DNA from: Clostridiales bacterium UBA1390
GTDB taxonomy: Bacteria > Bacillota > Clostridia > Lachnospirales > Bianqueaceae
Direction: 5' to 3'
Length of the DNA: 64,000 nucleotides
NCBI GenBank assembly: GCA_002305315.1
Contig: DBQQ01000038.1
Location: 1-64,000 of the forward strand
Shown: positions 1-11,684 of the stretch, piece by piece
How the letters are laid out: the number at the start of each line of letters is the position of its first letter
Numbering within the stretch: position 1 is the stretch's first letter
Notes under the pieces: model-generated
What the model was told of the DNA's origin: nothing
Seen by the model: the letters and a program-made list of their open reading frames with translations, nothing else
Database searches by the model: none
Program-made: the position numbers and the translations under genes

Positions 1-55
1 AGGGCGTCAAACTCCGACGGAAGTGTTGGGATGAATTAAAGGAGTTAAGCACAAG
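1..55 (+). other. tail of an upstream gene and lepA ribosome binding site
   Basis: The first bases probably hold the end of an upstream gene. Two frames close just before lepA, with a TGA at 32-34 and a TAA at 37-39, so the true frame and product cannot be decided from this fragment. The AAAGGAG at 38-44 is the ribosome binding site of lepA. Confidence 0.4.
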
Positions 56-1873
56 GTGACAAAGCAAGAAAACATTCGAAATTTTTGTATTATCGCCCAT
101 ATTGATCATGGAAAATCGACATTAGCGGATCGTATTATCGAGAAGACCGGATTACTGACGGCCAGAGAAATGCAGAATCAGGTGCTTGACAATATGGATC
201 TGGAGAGGGAACGAGGAATCACGATTAAGGCCCAGGCAGTGCGTCTGATATACAGGGCTCAGGATCAGCAGGAATATATCCTGAATCTGATCGACACGCC
301 GGGACATGTGGATTTTAATTATGAAGTATCCAGGAGTCTGGCAGCTTGTGAGGGCGCAGTCCTGGTAGTAGACGCAGCACAGGGCATAGAGGCACAGACG
401 CTGGCCAATGTGTATCTGGCATTAGATCATGACCTGGAGATTCTGCCGGTGATCAATAAGATTGACCTGCCGGCCGCGAATCCGGAGTGGGTGAAGCAGG
501 AGATTGAAGATGTGATCGGACTGGATACGGAGGAAGCCCCGCTGATATCGGCGAAGACCGGCTTGAATATCGACGAAGTGCTGGAGAAGATCGTTAAACT
601 TCTGCCTCCCCCTAAAGGAGATCCGAAGGCACCGCTGCAGGCGTTGATTTTTGATTCCCTTTACGATTCTTATCGCGGCGTGATTGTTTTTATTCGCGTC
701 AAGGAAGGTAGTATTTGCAAGGGAATGCGGATTCGAATGATGGCGACAGCACAGGAGTATGAGGTTGTCGAGGCCGGTTATATGGGGGCCGGACGTCTGA
801 TGCCCTCCGAAGAGGGCCTTTCTGCGGGGGAAGTCGGATATTTTACGGCCAGTATCAAAGATGTAAGCCATACGCGGGTGGGCGATACGGTGACGGGAGC
901 AGATCGCCCTGCGGCAGAGCCATTGCCCGGATATAAGCAGGTGCAGTCGATGGTCTTCTGCGGTATGTATCCAGCGGATGGATCCAAGTATCCGGATCTG
1001 CGGGATGCCCTGGAGAAGCTGAAACTCAACGATGCGTCCCTGTTCTTTGAAGCGGAGACTTCTAAGGCGCTGGGATTCGGATTCCGCTGCGGCTTTCTGG
1101 GGCTTCTGCACATGGAAATCATTCAGGAGCGCCTGGAACGAGAGTTTAATCTGGATCTGGTGACGACAGCGCCGGGCGTTGTCTACAAAATCCATAAGAC
1201 GGATGGAGAGGTATTGGATCTTTCGAATCCAGCAGACATGCCGGATCCGGCGGAAATCGACTATATGGAAGAGCCGATGGTCAAGGCGGAGATCATGCTG
1301 CCTTCGGAGCATATCGGCGGCATCATGAAGCTTTGTCAGGATCGCCGAGGAGAGTATGTGGGTACAGAGTATATCGAAAATACGCGCGCGCTGCTGACAT
1401 ACAAGCTGCCTTTGAATGAGATCATTTACGACTTTTTCGATGCATTGAAATCCCGCAGCCGAGGGTATGCTTCCTTCGATTATGATCTGATCGGTTATCA
1501 GCGTTCAGAACTGGTTCGACTGGATATCCTGATCAACCGGGAAGCAGTGGACGCATTATCCTTCATTGTACATGAGAGTAAGGCCTATGAGAGAGGCCGC
1601 AGAATCGTGGAAAAGCTGAAGGAGGAAATTCCAAGACATCTGTTTGAAATCCCGATCCAGGCGGCCATCGGCAGCAAGGTGATCGCGCGGGAGACGGTTA
1701 AAGCCATGCGGAAGGATGTTTTGGCCAAGTGTTATGGCGGCGATATCACGCGTAAGAAAAAACTCTTAGAGAAGCAGAAAGAAGGAAAGAAACGGATGCG
1801 CCAGGTGGGGAACGTGGAGGTGCCGCAGTCTGCCTTCATGAGTGTGCTGAAATTCGATGAGGATGATAAATGA
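56..1873 (+). CDS. lepA: elongation factor 4 (LepA), ribosome back-translocating GTPase
   Basis: LepA/EF4 is a cytoplasmic translational GTPase that binds stalled or mistranslocated ribosomes. The 605 residues match the family length. The G1 motif AHIDHGKST lies at residues 14-22, DTPGH near 80 and NKID near 135. The EF-G-like domains and the LepA-specific C-terminal domain follow, ending with a basic tail. The start is GTG at 56, placed 11 bases after AAAGGAG. The stop codon overlaps the start of hemW (ATGA), so the two genes are translationally coupled. The lepA-hemW order is common in Firmicutes. Confidence 0.97.
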   Translation: MTKQENIRNFCIIAHIDHGKSTLADRIIEKTGLLTAREMQNQVLDNMDLERERGITIKAQAVRLIYRAQDQQEYILNLIDTPGHVDFNYEVSRSLAACEGAVLVVDAAQGIEAQTLANVYLALDHDLEILPVINKIDLPAANPEWVKQEIEDVIGLDTEEAPLISAKTGLNIDEVLEKIVKLLPPPKGDPKAPLQALIFDSLYDSYRGVIVFIRVKEGSICKGMRIRMMATAQEYEVVEAGYMGAGRLMPSEEGLSAGEVGYFTASIKDVSHTRVGDTVTGADRPAAEPLPGYKQVQSMVFCGMYPADGSKYPDLRDALEKLKLNDASLFFEAETSKALGFGFRCGFLGLLHMEIIQERLEREFNLDLVTTAPGVVYKIHKTDGEVLDLSNPADMPDPAEIDYMEEPMVKAEIMLPSEHIGGIMKLCQDRRGEYVGTEYIENTRALLTYKLPLNEIIYDFFDALKSRSRGYASFDYDLIGYQRSELVRLDILINREAVDALSFIVHESKAYERGRRIVEKLKEEIPRHLFEIPIQAAIGSKVIARETVKAMRKDVLAKCYGGDITRKKKLLEKQKEGKKRMRQVGNVEVPQSAFMSVLKFDEDDK

Positions 1874-3006
1874 GAGATCTGGCCATTTATGTACACATTC
1901 CCTTCTGTGTCAGAAAATGCCGATATTGTGATTTTCTGTCCGCTCCCGGAAATGCCAAGGAGCGGACAGCCTATTTACAGGCGCTCATGCGGGAGATGCG
2001 GTATCGGTCCGCAGAGCTTCAGAAATATCGGGTAAAGACCATCTTCTGGGGCGGTGGAACGCCATCATTGCTGGAGGCGCCGGCATTTGAAGAGGCGGCT
2101 GCGGCGTTGAGAGCCTGTACGGGAGAATGGGCGCCAGATGTGGAATGGACCGTGGAGGCGAATCCGGGCACGTTGCGCGAAGATAAGGTGGAAAGTTGGC
2201 GCAGAATGGGCGTGAACCGAGTCAGCCTGGGAGTGCAGGCCACGCAGGAACACCTCCTGCGGCGGATTGGACGGATCCATACGTGGGAGCAGGCCGTGGA
2301 GAGCGTGAAGATGCTGCGTGAGGCTGGTTTCTCCAATATCAATCTGGATCTCATGATGGGATTGCCTGGGCAGTCACTAGACGACTGGACAGAGACGTTG
2401 GAAAGAGGGATTCTGCTTGGCCCGGAACATCTATCCTGCTATAGCCTGATTTTGGAAGAAGGAACACCGCTCTATGAGGACGTCCGGCAGGGACGTGAGA
2501 GTCTTCCGGAGGAAGAGGCGGAGAGGGCCATGTATAATCTGACGCTTAAGCGGTTACAGGCGGCCGGATACATGCAGTATGAGATCTCTAATTTCGCAAA
2601 GCCGGGATATCATTGCCGGCACAATCTGGTGTATTGGGAGCTGGGCGATTATCAGGGGCTGGGCTTAGGCGCTGCTTCCTATATAGAGGGAGTGCGGCGT
2701 AAGAATACGGAAGATCTATGTGAGTATGTACAGGCGGAGAATCCGGTGGTCTGCGAGCGAATAGAAGAGGAGAACAGCCTGAAGAATCAGATGGAAGAAT
2801 GGATGTTCCTGGGACTCCGAAAGACAGCGGGCGTGGATCTGCGAGAGTTTCAGGATCGGTTTGGCCACAGCGCAGAGTCGGTCTATGGAGAGACCATGCG
2901 CGATCTGCAAGAAGAGGGCCTGATTCTTAGAAAAGGAGACCAGATCATGCTGAGTCGGCGAGGGTTGGATCTGGCCAATCAGGTATTTGCGGCATTTTTG
3001 CTATAA
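1870..3006 (+). CDS. hemW: radical SAM heme chaperone HemW
   Basis: HemW is a radical SAM protein related to oxygen-independent coproporphyrinogen III oxidase (HemN) that binds heme and is thought to deliver it to target proteins. The cluster-binding cysteines are C13, C17 and C20 in [17 protein letters not shown] near residue 59 is the SAM-binding glycine motif. The 378-residue length fits HemW rather than the longer true HemN. The start overlaps the lepA stop as ATGA. The family was long annotated as HemN, and heme transfer rather than oxidase activity is inferred from family work. Confidence 0.93.
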   Translation: MRDLAIYVHIPFCVRKCRYCDFLSAPGNAKERTAYLQALMREMRYRSAELQKYRVKTIFWGGGTPSLLEAPAFEEAAAALRACTGEWAPDVEWTVEANPGTLREDKVESWRRMGVNRVSLGVQATQEHLLRRIGRIHTWEQAVESVKMLREAGFSNINLDLMMGLPGQSLDDWTETLERGILLGPEHLSCYSLILEEGTPLYEDVRQGRESLPEEEAERAMYNLTLKRLQAAGYMQYEISNFAKPGYHCRHNLVYWELGDYQGLGLGAASYIEGVRRKNTEDLCEYVQAENPVVCERIEEENSLKNQMEEWMFLGLRKTAGVDLREFQDRFGHSAESVYGETMRDLQEEGLILRKGDQIMLSRRGLDLANQVFAAFLL

Positions 3007-3019
3007 GGAGGACGAAGCA

Positions 3020-3769
3020 ATGGAAAATCGCAGCATGGTTTTCTTGGATTTGTATCGTCAGCTGGAAGAAACATTGGAACAGCGATTTCGAGAAAGCGGA
3101 CGAAAGTATGGCAGTGTTGTAATGGACTTCATGAACGACGATGAGGGGGCGTCCTTTAGAGAAGATTTGAATGTATGTCGAGAGGTACGTAATCTCCTAA
3201 GCCATCACGCCGCGATTCATGGACAATCGGTGGTGGAACCTTCGGAAGCGCTAATTGGGGTGTTGAGGGAAGTCATTGAGTATGTCCGGCGACCGCAGCC
3301 GGCTATGGATTTTGCCACGCCGCGGGATAAGCTGATGATTGCCTATCTGGATCAGAGCGCACTTCGAGTCATGCGGGAAATGCAGAAACGAGGTTTCTCT
3401 CATGTGCCTGTGTTCCAGCATGGCGAGTTCATGGGAGTGTTCAGTGTCAGCACCGTTTTTTCCTATGTTATTGATGAGGTCGGACACGGCATGGATAAGC
3501 GTACAACCATCGGAGACTTTGGCGAGCTCTTGAAGCTGGATAATCATGAAACAGAACGATTCGAGTTCGTGAGCAAGAAAGCCAGTTACTGGGATGTGCG
3601 TGACCGGTTTGAGAGAAAGCGGGGACAGCACACAAAACGACTCGTTGCTATCTTCGTGACAGAGAACGGTCAGTTTGGGGAGCGACTCCTGGGGATGATT
3701 ACGCCCTGGGATGTGATTGGGCAGGAACAGCCGGGACAAGCGGCGCCTTTTGTCAATGAGACAGAATGA
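3020..3769 (+). CDS. CBS-domain protein of unknown role
   Basis: This 249-residue soluble protein has a CBS-type segment around residues 95-150 (LMIAYLDQSALRVMREMQ followed by HVPVFQHGEFMGVFS), and a second half-like segment near the C-terminus ends in LLGMITPWDVIG. CBS domains bind adenine nucleotides and regulate partner activity. The N-terminal 80 residues contain a helical section (VCREVRNLLSHHAAI) of no family I recognise. ATG 3020 is preferred over an upstream in-frame ATG at 2987 because AAGGAGG at 3005-3011 sits correctly before it. It lies 13 bp after hemW, so it is probably the last gene of that operon. No enzymatic domain is visible. Confidence 0.75.
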   Translation: MENRSMVFLDLYRQLEETLEQRFRESGRKYGSVVMDFMNDDEGASFREDLNVCREVRNLLSHHAAIHGQSVVEPSEALIGVLREVIEYVRRPQPAMDFATPRDKLMIAYLDQSALRVMREMQKRGFSHVPVFQHGEFMGVFSVSTVFSYVIDEVGHGMDKRTTIGDFGELLKLDNHETERFEFVSKKASYWDVRDRFERKRGQHTKRLVAIFVTENGQFGERLLGMITPWDVIGQEQPGQAAPFVNETE

Positions 3770-3803
3770 AAATGTGAATGAATTATGAATTTTAAAAAAG
3801 CAC

Positions 3804-3832
3804 TTGACAAACGCTAGGTCAAGTGCTATGTT
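3804..3832 (+). promoter_or_regulatory. SigA promoter of the hrcA-grpE-dnaK-dnaJ operon
   Basis: TTGACA at 3804-3809, a 17-bp spacer and TATGTT at 3827-3832. The predicted start near 3839 places the CIRCE operator at the very 5' end of the transcript. Confidence 0.88.
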
Positions 3833-3843
3833 ATGTACAGATG

Positions 3844-3870
3844 TTAGCACTCCATCAAGCTGAGTGCTAA
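3844..3870 (+). promoter_or_regulatory. CIRCE operator (HrcA binding site)
   Basis: A perfect CIRCE inverted repeat: TTAGCACTC at 3844-3852, nine spacer bases, GAGTGCTAA at 3862-3870. It lies between the promoter and hrcA. HrcA bound here represses the chaperone operon until heat stress ties up GroE, by established knowledge of CIRCE. Confidence 0.97.
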
Positions 3871-3892
3871 CAGACCCAGAAAGGAGGATGGC

Positions 3893-4984
3893 ATGATGGA
3901 TGATTTGAGTGCGCGGCAGATGCAGATCTTGCAGGCAATCATATTGAATTATCTGGAAACGGCGGAGCCTGTGGGTTCCAGAACGATTTCGAGGCGTTCT
4001 CCTCTGGGACTCAGTTCTGCTACGATTCGCAATGAGATGGCAGATCTGGAAGAGTTAGGATTTATCATCCAGCCCCATACGTCGGCTGGACGTATTCCTT
4101 CTTCAAAAGGGTATCGGCTGTATGTGGACCATCTGCTTTCATCCGGCAGGATTCCGGATGAGAATGAGACGATGGTGCTGACGGCGCTCCTGGCAGACAA
4201 GAGCCATCAGCTGGATACGCTTCTAAAGGAAATGGGAGAACTGCTCTCGGTATTGACTAGGTATCCTACCGTGGTTACCATGCCGCAGATTAAGCGTACG
4301 AAGCTGAAACACCTGCAGCTTATTCCTCTGGATGCCAGATCGGCCATCTTGGTCATAATAACGGATGGAAATATCGTCCGCAATCATGTGCTGAAGACGG
4401 CTAGGGCGCTGACGCATGAGGAAGGAGATCGTCTGTCTAAGGTCTTGAATGATAATCTACAGGGCCTGACGATGGAAGAGATCAATCTTCCAGTGATTCA
4501 GAAAATCAGACGGGAGTTGGGGGCAGATCAGGATATTGTGACAGATTTGATGGATGCGATTCAATCCACTGTGCAATATGCGGATGATGTGGAGCTGTAT
4601 GCCACAGGAACGACGAATATTCTGGATTTCCCGGAGTTCAGCGACGTCGCGAGAGCGAGGGCACTGATGGAGGTGTTTCATCGAAAGGATGAAATGCTGC
4701 AGGCCATCGGGGATACCCATTCGATGGGGCCGGGGCGGAATCTGCGGATTACCATCGGAACAGAGAATGAGTTAGGGCCCATGCAGGATTGCAGTGTGGT
4801 CACGACCACTTACAGTGTGGGAGGACGTAACATTGGTTCTGTCAGTGTGATTGGGCCGGTTCGAATGGATTACGGGAAGGTGATTTCTACCTTGGGCAGT
4901 ATCATGCAGGACTTTCAGAAGATGGTCCGGGGAGAGGAAGAAAACAAAAAACTCCCCAAGCCTCCCCAGCAGGATGATCAATAG
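3893..4984 (+). CDS. hrcA: heat-inducible transcription repressor HrcA
   Basis: HrcA represses class I heat-shock genes by binding CIRCE, and here it is the first gene behind a perfect CIRCE. At 363 residues it is full length: an N-terminal winged helix (residues 1-75, with the family motif SSATIRNEMADLEELG), a central GAF-like dimerisation domain and a C-terminal helix. AAGGAGGATGGC precedes two adjacent ATG codons (3893 and 3896), and either could be the start. The gene is autoregulated through the CIRCE site. The C-terminus ends in a charged tail. Confidence 0.97.
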   Translation: MMDDLSARQMQILQAIILNYLETAEPVGSRTISRRSPLGLSSATIRNEMADLEELGFIIQPHTSAGRIPSSKGYRLYVDHLLSSGRIPDENETMVLTALLADKSHQLDTLLKEMGELLSVLTRYPTVVTMPQIKRTKLKHLQLIPLDARSAILVIITDGNIVRNHVLKTARALTHEEGDRLSKVLNDNLQGLTMEEINLPVIQKIRRELGADQDIVTDLMDAIQSTVQYADDVELYATGTTNILDFPEFSDVARARALMEVFHRKDEMLQAIGDTHSMGPGRNLRITIGTENELGPMQDCSVVTTTYSVGGRNIGSVSVIGPVRMDYGKVISTLGSIMQDFQKMVRGEEENKKLPKPPQQDDQ

Positions 4985-4998
4985 AAAGGCGGAACAAC

Positions 4999-5595
4999 AT
5001 GAAGGAAAAAGATAAAAAGGAAAAGAAGGACGCTCAGGACGTCAAGAAGCAGGAGACGGCACAGTCTGCAGAGGATCAGGCTGTACAGGAACCTGCGGAA
5101 GAGGCAAAGGAGGAGACTCCGGAGCAGAAACAGATCAGGGAGTTGACAGAACAACTGGAGCAGGCCAGAAAGCAGTCGGAAGACTACCTGGATCGTCTCA
5201 GAAGGAGTATGGCGGAGTTTGATAACTTCCGTAAGCGTACTGAGAAAGAGAAAGAACAGGAGAAGACGAAGGGTGTGCTGGAGGTCGTCTCTACAGTATT
5301 GCCGCTGCTCGATAACTTTGAACGGGCGTTAGCCTCAATTCCGGAGGAGGAGAAGCAAAACGCCACGGCCAAGGGAGTAGAGATGATGTACAATCAGTTC
5401 GTCTCTGCACTCAAGGCCATCGGTGTTGAGGAAATTCCCGCAGAGGGCGAGCCCTTTGATCCGAATAAGCACAACGCTGTCACCCATATCGAAGACGAGA
5501 AAATGGATGAAAACATTGTCTGCGAGGTTTTTCAGAAGGGATACAGCTATAAAGGGCAGGTCGTTCGCTACAGTATGGTGAAAGTAGCGAACTGA
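4999..5595 (+). CDS. grpE: nucleotide exchange factor GrpE
   Basis: GrpE releases ADP from DnaK and resets its substrate cycle. The 198-residue protein has a highly charged, disordered N-terminus (residues 1-55, rich in K and E), a long dimerisation helix (about 55-115) and a beta-wing domain ending in the family motif region GYSYKGQVVRYSMVKV. AGAAAGGCGG precedes ATG 4999. It is the second gene of the CIRCE operon, 14 bp after hrcA. Confidence 0.96.
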   Translation: MKEKDKKEKKDAQDVKKQETAQSAEDQAVQEPAEEAKEETPEQKQIRELTEQLEQARKQSEDYLDRLRRSMAEFDNFRKRTEKEKEQEKTKGVLEVVSTVLPLLDNFERALASIPEEEKQNATAKGVEMMYNQFVSALKAIGVEEIPAEGEPFDPNKHNAVTHIEDEKMDENIVCEVFQKGYSYKGQVVRYSMVKVAN

Positions 5596-5652
5596 AAAGA
5601 AGAAAATAACCCGCGATTGTGTATGCGGAAATGATAAAAGAAATATCTTTAG

Positions 5653-7536
<1,884 letters not shown>

Positions 7537-7560
7537 AGCAGTATAGATCATATCATGCGA

Positions 7561-7591
7561 AGGCGGTAGGGACGATAGGTTCCTGCCGCCT
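7561..7591 (+). other. stem-loop between dnaK and dnaJ
   Basis: An imperfect inverted repeat AGGCGGTAGGGA / TTCCTGCCGCCT with a short loop and no T run. It is more likely a processing, stability or partial attenuation element in the mRNA than a terminator. Confidence 0.5.
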
Positions 7592-7618
7592 GAGTGTGCG
7601 TAAAAGAAGGTGATGACG

Positions 7619-8776
7619 GTGGCGGAGCAGAAGAGAGATTATTACGAAGTATTAGGCGTCAGTAAAGACGCCACAGAGCAGGAAATCAAAAAAGCATATC
7701 GTGTCTTGGCGAAGAAGTATCATCCGGATGCAAACCCGGGGGATAAGACCGCGGAAGCAAAGTTTAAAGAAGCATCTGAGGCCTATGCCGTGCTGAGTGA
7801 CGCGGATAAGCGGGCAAAATATGATCGGTACGGGCACAGCGCCTTTGATCCGGCAAGCGGCGGCGCTTCCGGTTTTGAAGGCTTCGACATGGGCGATATT
7901 TTCAGTGACATATTTGGCGGCGGTTTTGGCGGCTTTGGCGGTTTCGGCGATATATTTGGCGGCGGCAGCAGCCGGCAGCGTCAGCGAAGCGGTCCACAGC
8001 GAGGAAATGACATGCAGGCTTCGATGGAGATATCCTTCATGGAAGCGGCATTTGGATGTAAGAAGAAGATCGATCTATGGATGTATGACAGCTGTGATCA
8101 TTGCGGCGGTACAGGCGCGAAGCCAGGAACAAAGGCAGAGACCTGTTCCAGGTGCGGCGGCAGTGGTCAGGTGCGCGTGCAGCAGCAGACGATGTTGGGA
8201 ACGATGACTAGCGTACATGCCTGCCCGGATTGTAACGGCACGGGGAAAATCATTCGAGAAAAATGTCCGAAGTGCGGAGGCAGCGGTCGCGTACGCGTGA
8301 AGAAGACCTTCGAGGTGGATATTCCTGCGGGAATTGATGCGGGTCAGAGAATCCGAATGACTGGTAAGGGAGAACCCGGCACCAATGGCGGCCCGAACGG
8401 AGACTTGTATGTTACGTTTTCCATACAGCCTGATCCCGTTTTTTCCAGACAGGGATATGATGTATTCAGCAGCGTGAGAATTTCTTTTGCACAGGCTGCT
8501 CTGGGGGCGGAGATCGAGATTCCGACGATTGATGGCAAGGTAAAGTATACAATTGCAGCGGGAACCCAGACAGGTACGAGGTTCCGTTTGCGCGGCAAGG
8601 GAATCCCCTATCTGAGGAATGCGAATCAGCGCGGCGACCATTATGTGACGGTGACGGTGGATGTGCCGACTCGCATGAATGAGCGGCAGAAGGAGGCCCT
8701 GCGCAAGTACGCGGAAGAGATGGGCGAAGGCGATGTCAAAGAGCGCGGGAAAGGTTTCTGGGGTAAAAAACGTTAA
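7619..8776 (+). CDS. dnaJ: co-chaperone DnaJ (Hsp40)
   Basis: DnaJ delivers unfolded clients to DnaK and stimulates its ATPase. A J domain with the HPD motif (KKYHPDAN) is followed by a Gly/Phe-rich linker rich in GGFGG repeats. Four zinc-binding CxxCxGxG motifs come next ([32 protein letters not shown]), then the C-terminal substrate domains. The start is chosen as GTG 7619, giving [13 protein letters not shown], because AGAAGG at 7605-7610 sits 8 bases before it. The in-frame GTG 7610 and ATG 7613 are too close to that site. It is the last gene of the CIRCE operon. Confidence 0.96.
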   Translation: MAEQKRDYYEVLGVSKDATEQEIKKAYRVLAKKYHPDANPGDKTAEAKFKEASEAYAVLSDADKRAKYDRYGHSAFDPASGGASGFEGFDMGDIFSDIFGGGFGGFGGFGDIFGGGSSRQRQRSGPQRGNDMQASMEISFMEAAFGCKKKIDLWMYDSCDHCGGTGAKPGTKAETCSRCGGSGQVRVQQQTMLGTMTSVHACPDCNGTGKIIREKCPKCGGSGRVRVKKTFEVDIPAGIDAGQRIRMTGKGEPGTNGGPNGDLYVTFSIQPDPVFSRQGYDVFSSVRISFAQAALGAEIEIPTIDGKVKYTIAAGTQTGTRFRLRGKGIPYLRNANQRGDHYVTVTVDVPTRMNERQKEALRKYAEEMGEGDVKERGKGFWGKKR

Positions 8777-8797
8777 GCCAAATAGAGGAGACAAGGA

Positions 8798-9763
8798 ATG
8801 AACTGGTACCGTATGACGATACACACTGTGACAGAGGCAGTGGAAGCGCTGAGTTACCGACTGGAAGAGGAACTGGGCGCTAAGGGCGTAGAGATTTCAG
8901 ACCCGAAGGATATTCTGATGCAGAAGAAGAATCCTCTGGATTGGGATTATGTGGACGAAGAGCTGTTAAAGGACCTGAATCGGGAGGAGGTGCTGGTCAG
9001 CACCTATTTCTCGGAGGCACAGCTGGATGATGCGGCGAAGCTGGAAGAGATGCAGCTCAAGATTCGTCAGGTGTTAGAACAGATTGGCGAGTTTCTGCCG
9101 GTGGGCAGCGGACAGATCGATGTCTGCAGCATGGCGGAAGAGGATTGGGCAAACAACTGGAAGAAATATTATAAGCCGTTTCATATTGGAAGTATTTTTG
9201 TGATTCCCAGCTGGCTTACGGCAGAGGTGCAGGAAGGAGACCGGGTGATCCAGATGGATCCCGGTATGGCCTTCGGCAGCGGGACACATGAGACGACGAG
9301 TATGTGTGTAGAGATGCTCGAACAGAAGCTTTCTGGTGGTGAGACGGTATTTGACATAGGCTGCGGCAGTGGAATCCTGGGAATCGCAGCGGCGAAGCTG
9401 GGAGCTGGGCGTGTGTATTGTACGGATTTGGACCCGGCGGCTGTGGAAGTAGCTACAGAAAATGTGAAAGAGAATGGTGTGGCGGATCGCGTGAGCGTAC
9501 ACCAGGGAGATCTGATGAAGATTCCGGCGCTTCAAGGCGTTACGCCGCAGCTTGTGGTTGCCAATATCATCGCGGATGTGATTATTGGTTTCTGTAAGGA
9601 CGTATATCAGATTCTTGCACCGGGCGGGATCTTTATCTCTTCGGGGATCATCCGAGAGAGACGAGAAGATGTGGAAAAGGCCCTTCAGGATGCAGGATTT
9701 TCGGTGATACAAGTGAAAGAGAAAGGAAGCTGGGCTGCGATACTCAGTGAGAAGAAATCATAA
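8798..9763 (+). CDS. prmA: ribosomal protein L11 methyltransferase PrmA
   Basis: PrmA trimethylates ribosomal protein L11 using S-adenosylmethionine. The 321-residue protein has the N-terminal substrate-recognition domain and a Rossmann methyltransferase domain with the SAM motif VFDIGCGSGILGIAAAKLGA. VVANIIADVI follows, where the Asn-Ile-Ile motif marks this family. AGAGGAG precedes ATG 8798. Its stop overlaps the rsmE start by one base (TAATG), so the two are coupled. The dnaJ-prmA-rsmE order is common in Firmicutes. Confidence 0.95.
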   Translation: MNWYRMTIHTVTEAVEALSYRLEEELGAKGVEISDPKDILMQKKNPLDWDYVDEELLKDLNREEVLVSTYFSEAQLDDAAKLEEMQLKIRQVLEQIGEFLPVGSGQIDVCSMAEEDWANNWKKYYKPFHIGSIFVIPSWLTAEVQEGDRVIQMDPGMAFGSGTHETTSMCVEMLEQKLSGGETVFDIGCGSGILGIAAAKLGAGRVYCTDLDPAAVEVATENVKENGVADRVSVHQGDLMKIPALQGVTPQLVVANIIADVIIGFCKDVYQILAPGGIFISSGIIRERREDVEKALQDAGFSVIQVKEKGSWAAILSEKKS

Positions 9764-10497
9764 TGGCGAGATTTTTTATACCTGAGGAGGATATCCAGGG
9801 CGATCTTTTGCGCGTGCGCGAGGACGCCCACCATATCCTCCATGTTTTGCGTATGGGGATTGGCGATACCATTACCCTTTGTGATGGAGAAGGAACCGAT
9901 TATATTTGTCAGATTGAGGAGATAGAAGGAGATACGCTCCTGTGCAGGGCTAATGCACGTCGAACGGCGGAAACGGAACCCGAGATGGAGATTACGCTCT
10001 TTCAAGGGATTCCCAAAGGGGACAAAATGGAGTGGATCATTGAGAAAGGCGTGGAGACAGGACTGAGCCGGATTGTACCGGTACAGATGGCGAGGTCGGT
10101 ATCTCATATAGAAGGGAAAAAGGCGGAAAATAAGGTGCAGCGATGGAATAAGATCAGCCGATCTGCCGCAAAACAGAGCCAGCGCGGCCGGATTCCGCAG
10201 GTCGAGGCTCCGATTCGTCTGACACAGTGCCTGGAACGTTTGAAAGAGTACGATATGGTGTTAGTATTCTATGAGGAAGAACGGAGAAATTCGTTGCGAC
10301 GTATCCTGCAGACGGCCTCTCGTCCCAGGAAAGCAGCGATTCTCATCGGACCGGAGGGCGGCCTTGAGCCGGATGAGGTCAGAGCGTTTGTGGGCGCGGG
10401 CGCCAAGGTAGCGGGGCTGGGACCGCGCATTCTGCGAACAGAAACAGCGGGACCGATTGCGACCGCACTGCTTTTATACGAATGGGGACAGATGTGA
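9763..10497 (+). CDS. rsmE: 16S rRNA (uracil-1498-N3)-methyltransferase RsmE
   Basis: RsmE is a SPOUT-class methyltransferase that makes m3U1498 in 16S rRNA. The 244 residues hold an N-terminal PUA-like domain and the trefoil-knot C-terminal domain, with LIGPEGGLEPDEV and GLGPRILRTETAGP as the SAM-binding knot motifs. It overlaps prmA upstream and the cysteine desulfurase downstream by one base each, indicating tight translational coupling. Confidence 0.95.
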   Translation: MARFFIPEEDIQGDLLRVREDAHHILHVLRMGIGDTITLCDGEGTDYICQIEEIEGDTLLCRANARRTAETEPEMEITLFQGIPKGDKMEWIIEKGVETGLSRIVPVQMARSVSHIEGKKAENKVQRWNKISRSAAKQSQRGRIPQVEAPIRLTQCLERLKEYDMVLVFYEEERRNSLRRILQTASRPRKAAILIGPEGGLEPDEVRAFVGAGAKVAGLGPRILRTETAGPIATALLLYEWGQM

Positions 10498-11663
10498 TGA
10501 AAGAAATCTATTTGGACAATGGGGCGACGACAAAACCTTCGAAAGGCGTGATCGCGAAGATGACAGAAGCGATGGCGGATGCCTATGGGAATCCTTCGTC
10601 GCTTCATCGCAAGGGACAGCAAGCGGAAGGATATGTGACGAAGGCCAGGAGAATTTTGGCAGAGTACATGAAGGTAGATCCGACGACGCTCTATTTTACC
10701 TCGGGCGGGACGGAAAGCATCAATACGGCTCTCTGGGCCGCCGCTCGTAAAGGAGAACGTTTGGGACGTCATATCCTGACGGCCAGGGGCGAGCATCCTG
10801 CGACGACAGAGACGCTGAAAGCGCTGGAAGCCACGGGGTATGAGATCGAGTATCTGGAACTGGATCAGACCGGACGGATTCTTCCGGAGAGTCTCAGGCA
10901 GAAACTGCGTCCGGATACGATCCTAATCACCTGTCTGCATGTGAATAACGAGACGGGTGTGATTCAGCCCATCGAGGAGATGGGAAGGATTCTGGAAACA
11001 TCAGAAAGTCAGGCGCTCTTTCATGTGGACGCGGTACAGAGCTTTGCGAAACTGCCGGTATATCCGGCGAAATGGCATGTGGATCTCTTAAGCGCCAGCG
11101 CCCATAAGTTTCATGGCCCCAAAGGGGTTGGCTGCCTGTATGTGCGGCGGGGACTTATGATTTCCCCCCTGATTCGAGGGGGAGGACAGGAGAAGAAGAT
11201 GCGATCTGGAACGGAAAATGTGCCAGGAATCGCGGGAATGGGACAGGCTGTGCAGGAGGCGGCAGAGGACCTGACGGGACATAGCGCCTATGTGCAGAAA
11301 TTGAAATTATACCTGTGGGAACGGATTCAGAAAGAGATCCCAGAGGTATGGACGAATGGCCCATCACCCCAGGAGGGAGCGCCGCATGTGCTCAATGTGA
11401 GATTTCAAGATGTTCGTTCCGAAGTTCTCTTGCATAGTCTTGAAGATTATGGTATATTTATTTCTTCAGGATCCGCCTGTTCCTCTAATAAACCGGAGGA
11501 AAAAAGTCCGGCTCTTTCGGCCATAGGGCTCACGCGCGAACAAATGGATCAGTCCGTGCGATTCAGCCTATCCATGTATAATACCCAGGAAGAGATGGAC
11601 GAGACGGTGGAAGCCCTGAAACAGACGATTCCTATGCTGCGGCGGATGAAGCCAAGGCGGTAG
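10497..11663 (+). CDS. cysteine desulfurase (NifS/IscS family), probable ThiI partner
   Basis: A PLP-dependent enzyme that converts cysteine to alanine and a protein-bound persulfide. The lysine that binds PLP is K204 in SASAHKFHGPKG, and the active-site cysteine lies in SSGSACSS near residue 330. At 388 residues it is a typical class I desulfurase. ATG 10497 overlaps the rsmE stop (TGATG), while the earlier in-frame ATG 10482 lies inside rsmE and has no ribosome binding site. It sits directly before thiI, as nifZ does in Bacillus subtilis, so its likely job is to supply sulfur to ThiI for 4-thiouridine. That role is inferred from context. Confidence 0.93.
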   Translation: MKEIYLDNGATTKPSKGVIAKMTEAMADAYGNPSSLHRKGQQAEGYVTKARRILAEYMKVDPTTLYFTSGGTESINTALWAAARKGERLGRHILTARGEHPATTETLKALEATGYEIEYLELDQTGRILPESLRQKLRPDTILITCLHVNNETGVIQPIEEMGRILETSESQALFHVDAVQSFAKLPVYPAKWHVDLLSASAHKFHGPKGVGCLYVRRGLMISPLIRGGGQEKKMRSGTENVPGIAGMGQAVQEAAEDLTGHSAYVQKLKLYLWERIQKEIPEVWTNGPSPQEGAPHVLNVRFQDVRSEVLLHSLEDYGIFISSGSACSSNKPEEKSPALSAIGLTREQMDQSVRFSLSMYNTQEEMDETVEALKQTIPMLRRMKPRR

Positions 11664-11684
11664 AAAAAATAGAAGGAGTATGGC

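Noticed and set aside
422..1312. Minus-strand open frame of 296 codons opposite lepA
   Set aside because: Low-complexity, Arg/His-rich shadow of a highly conserved gene with no start signals.
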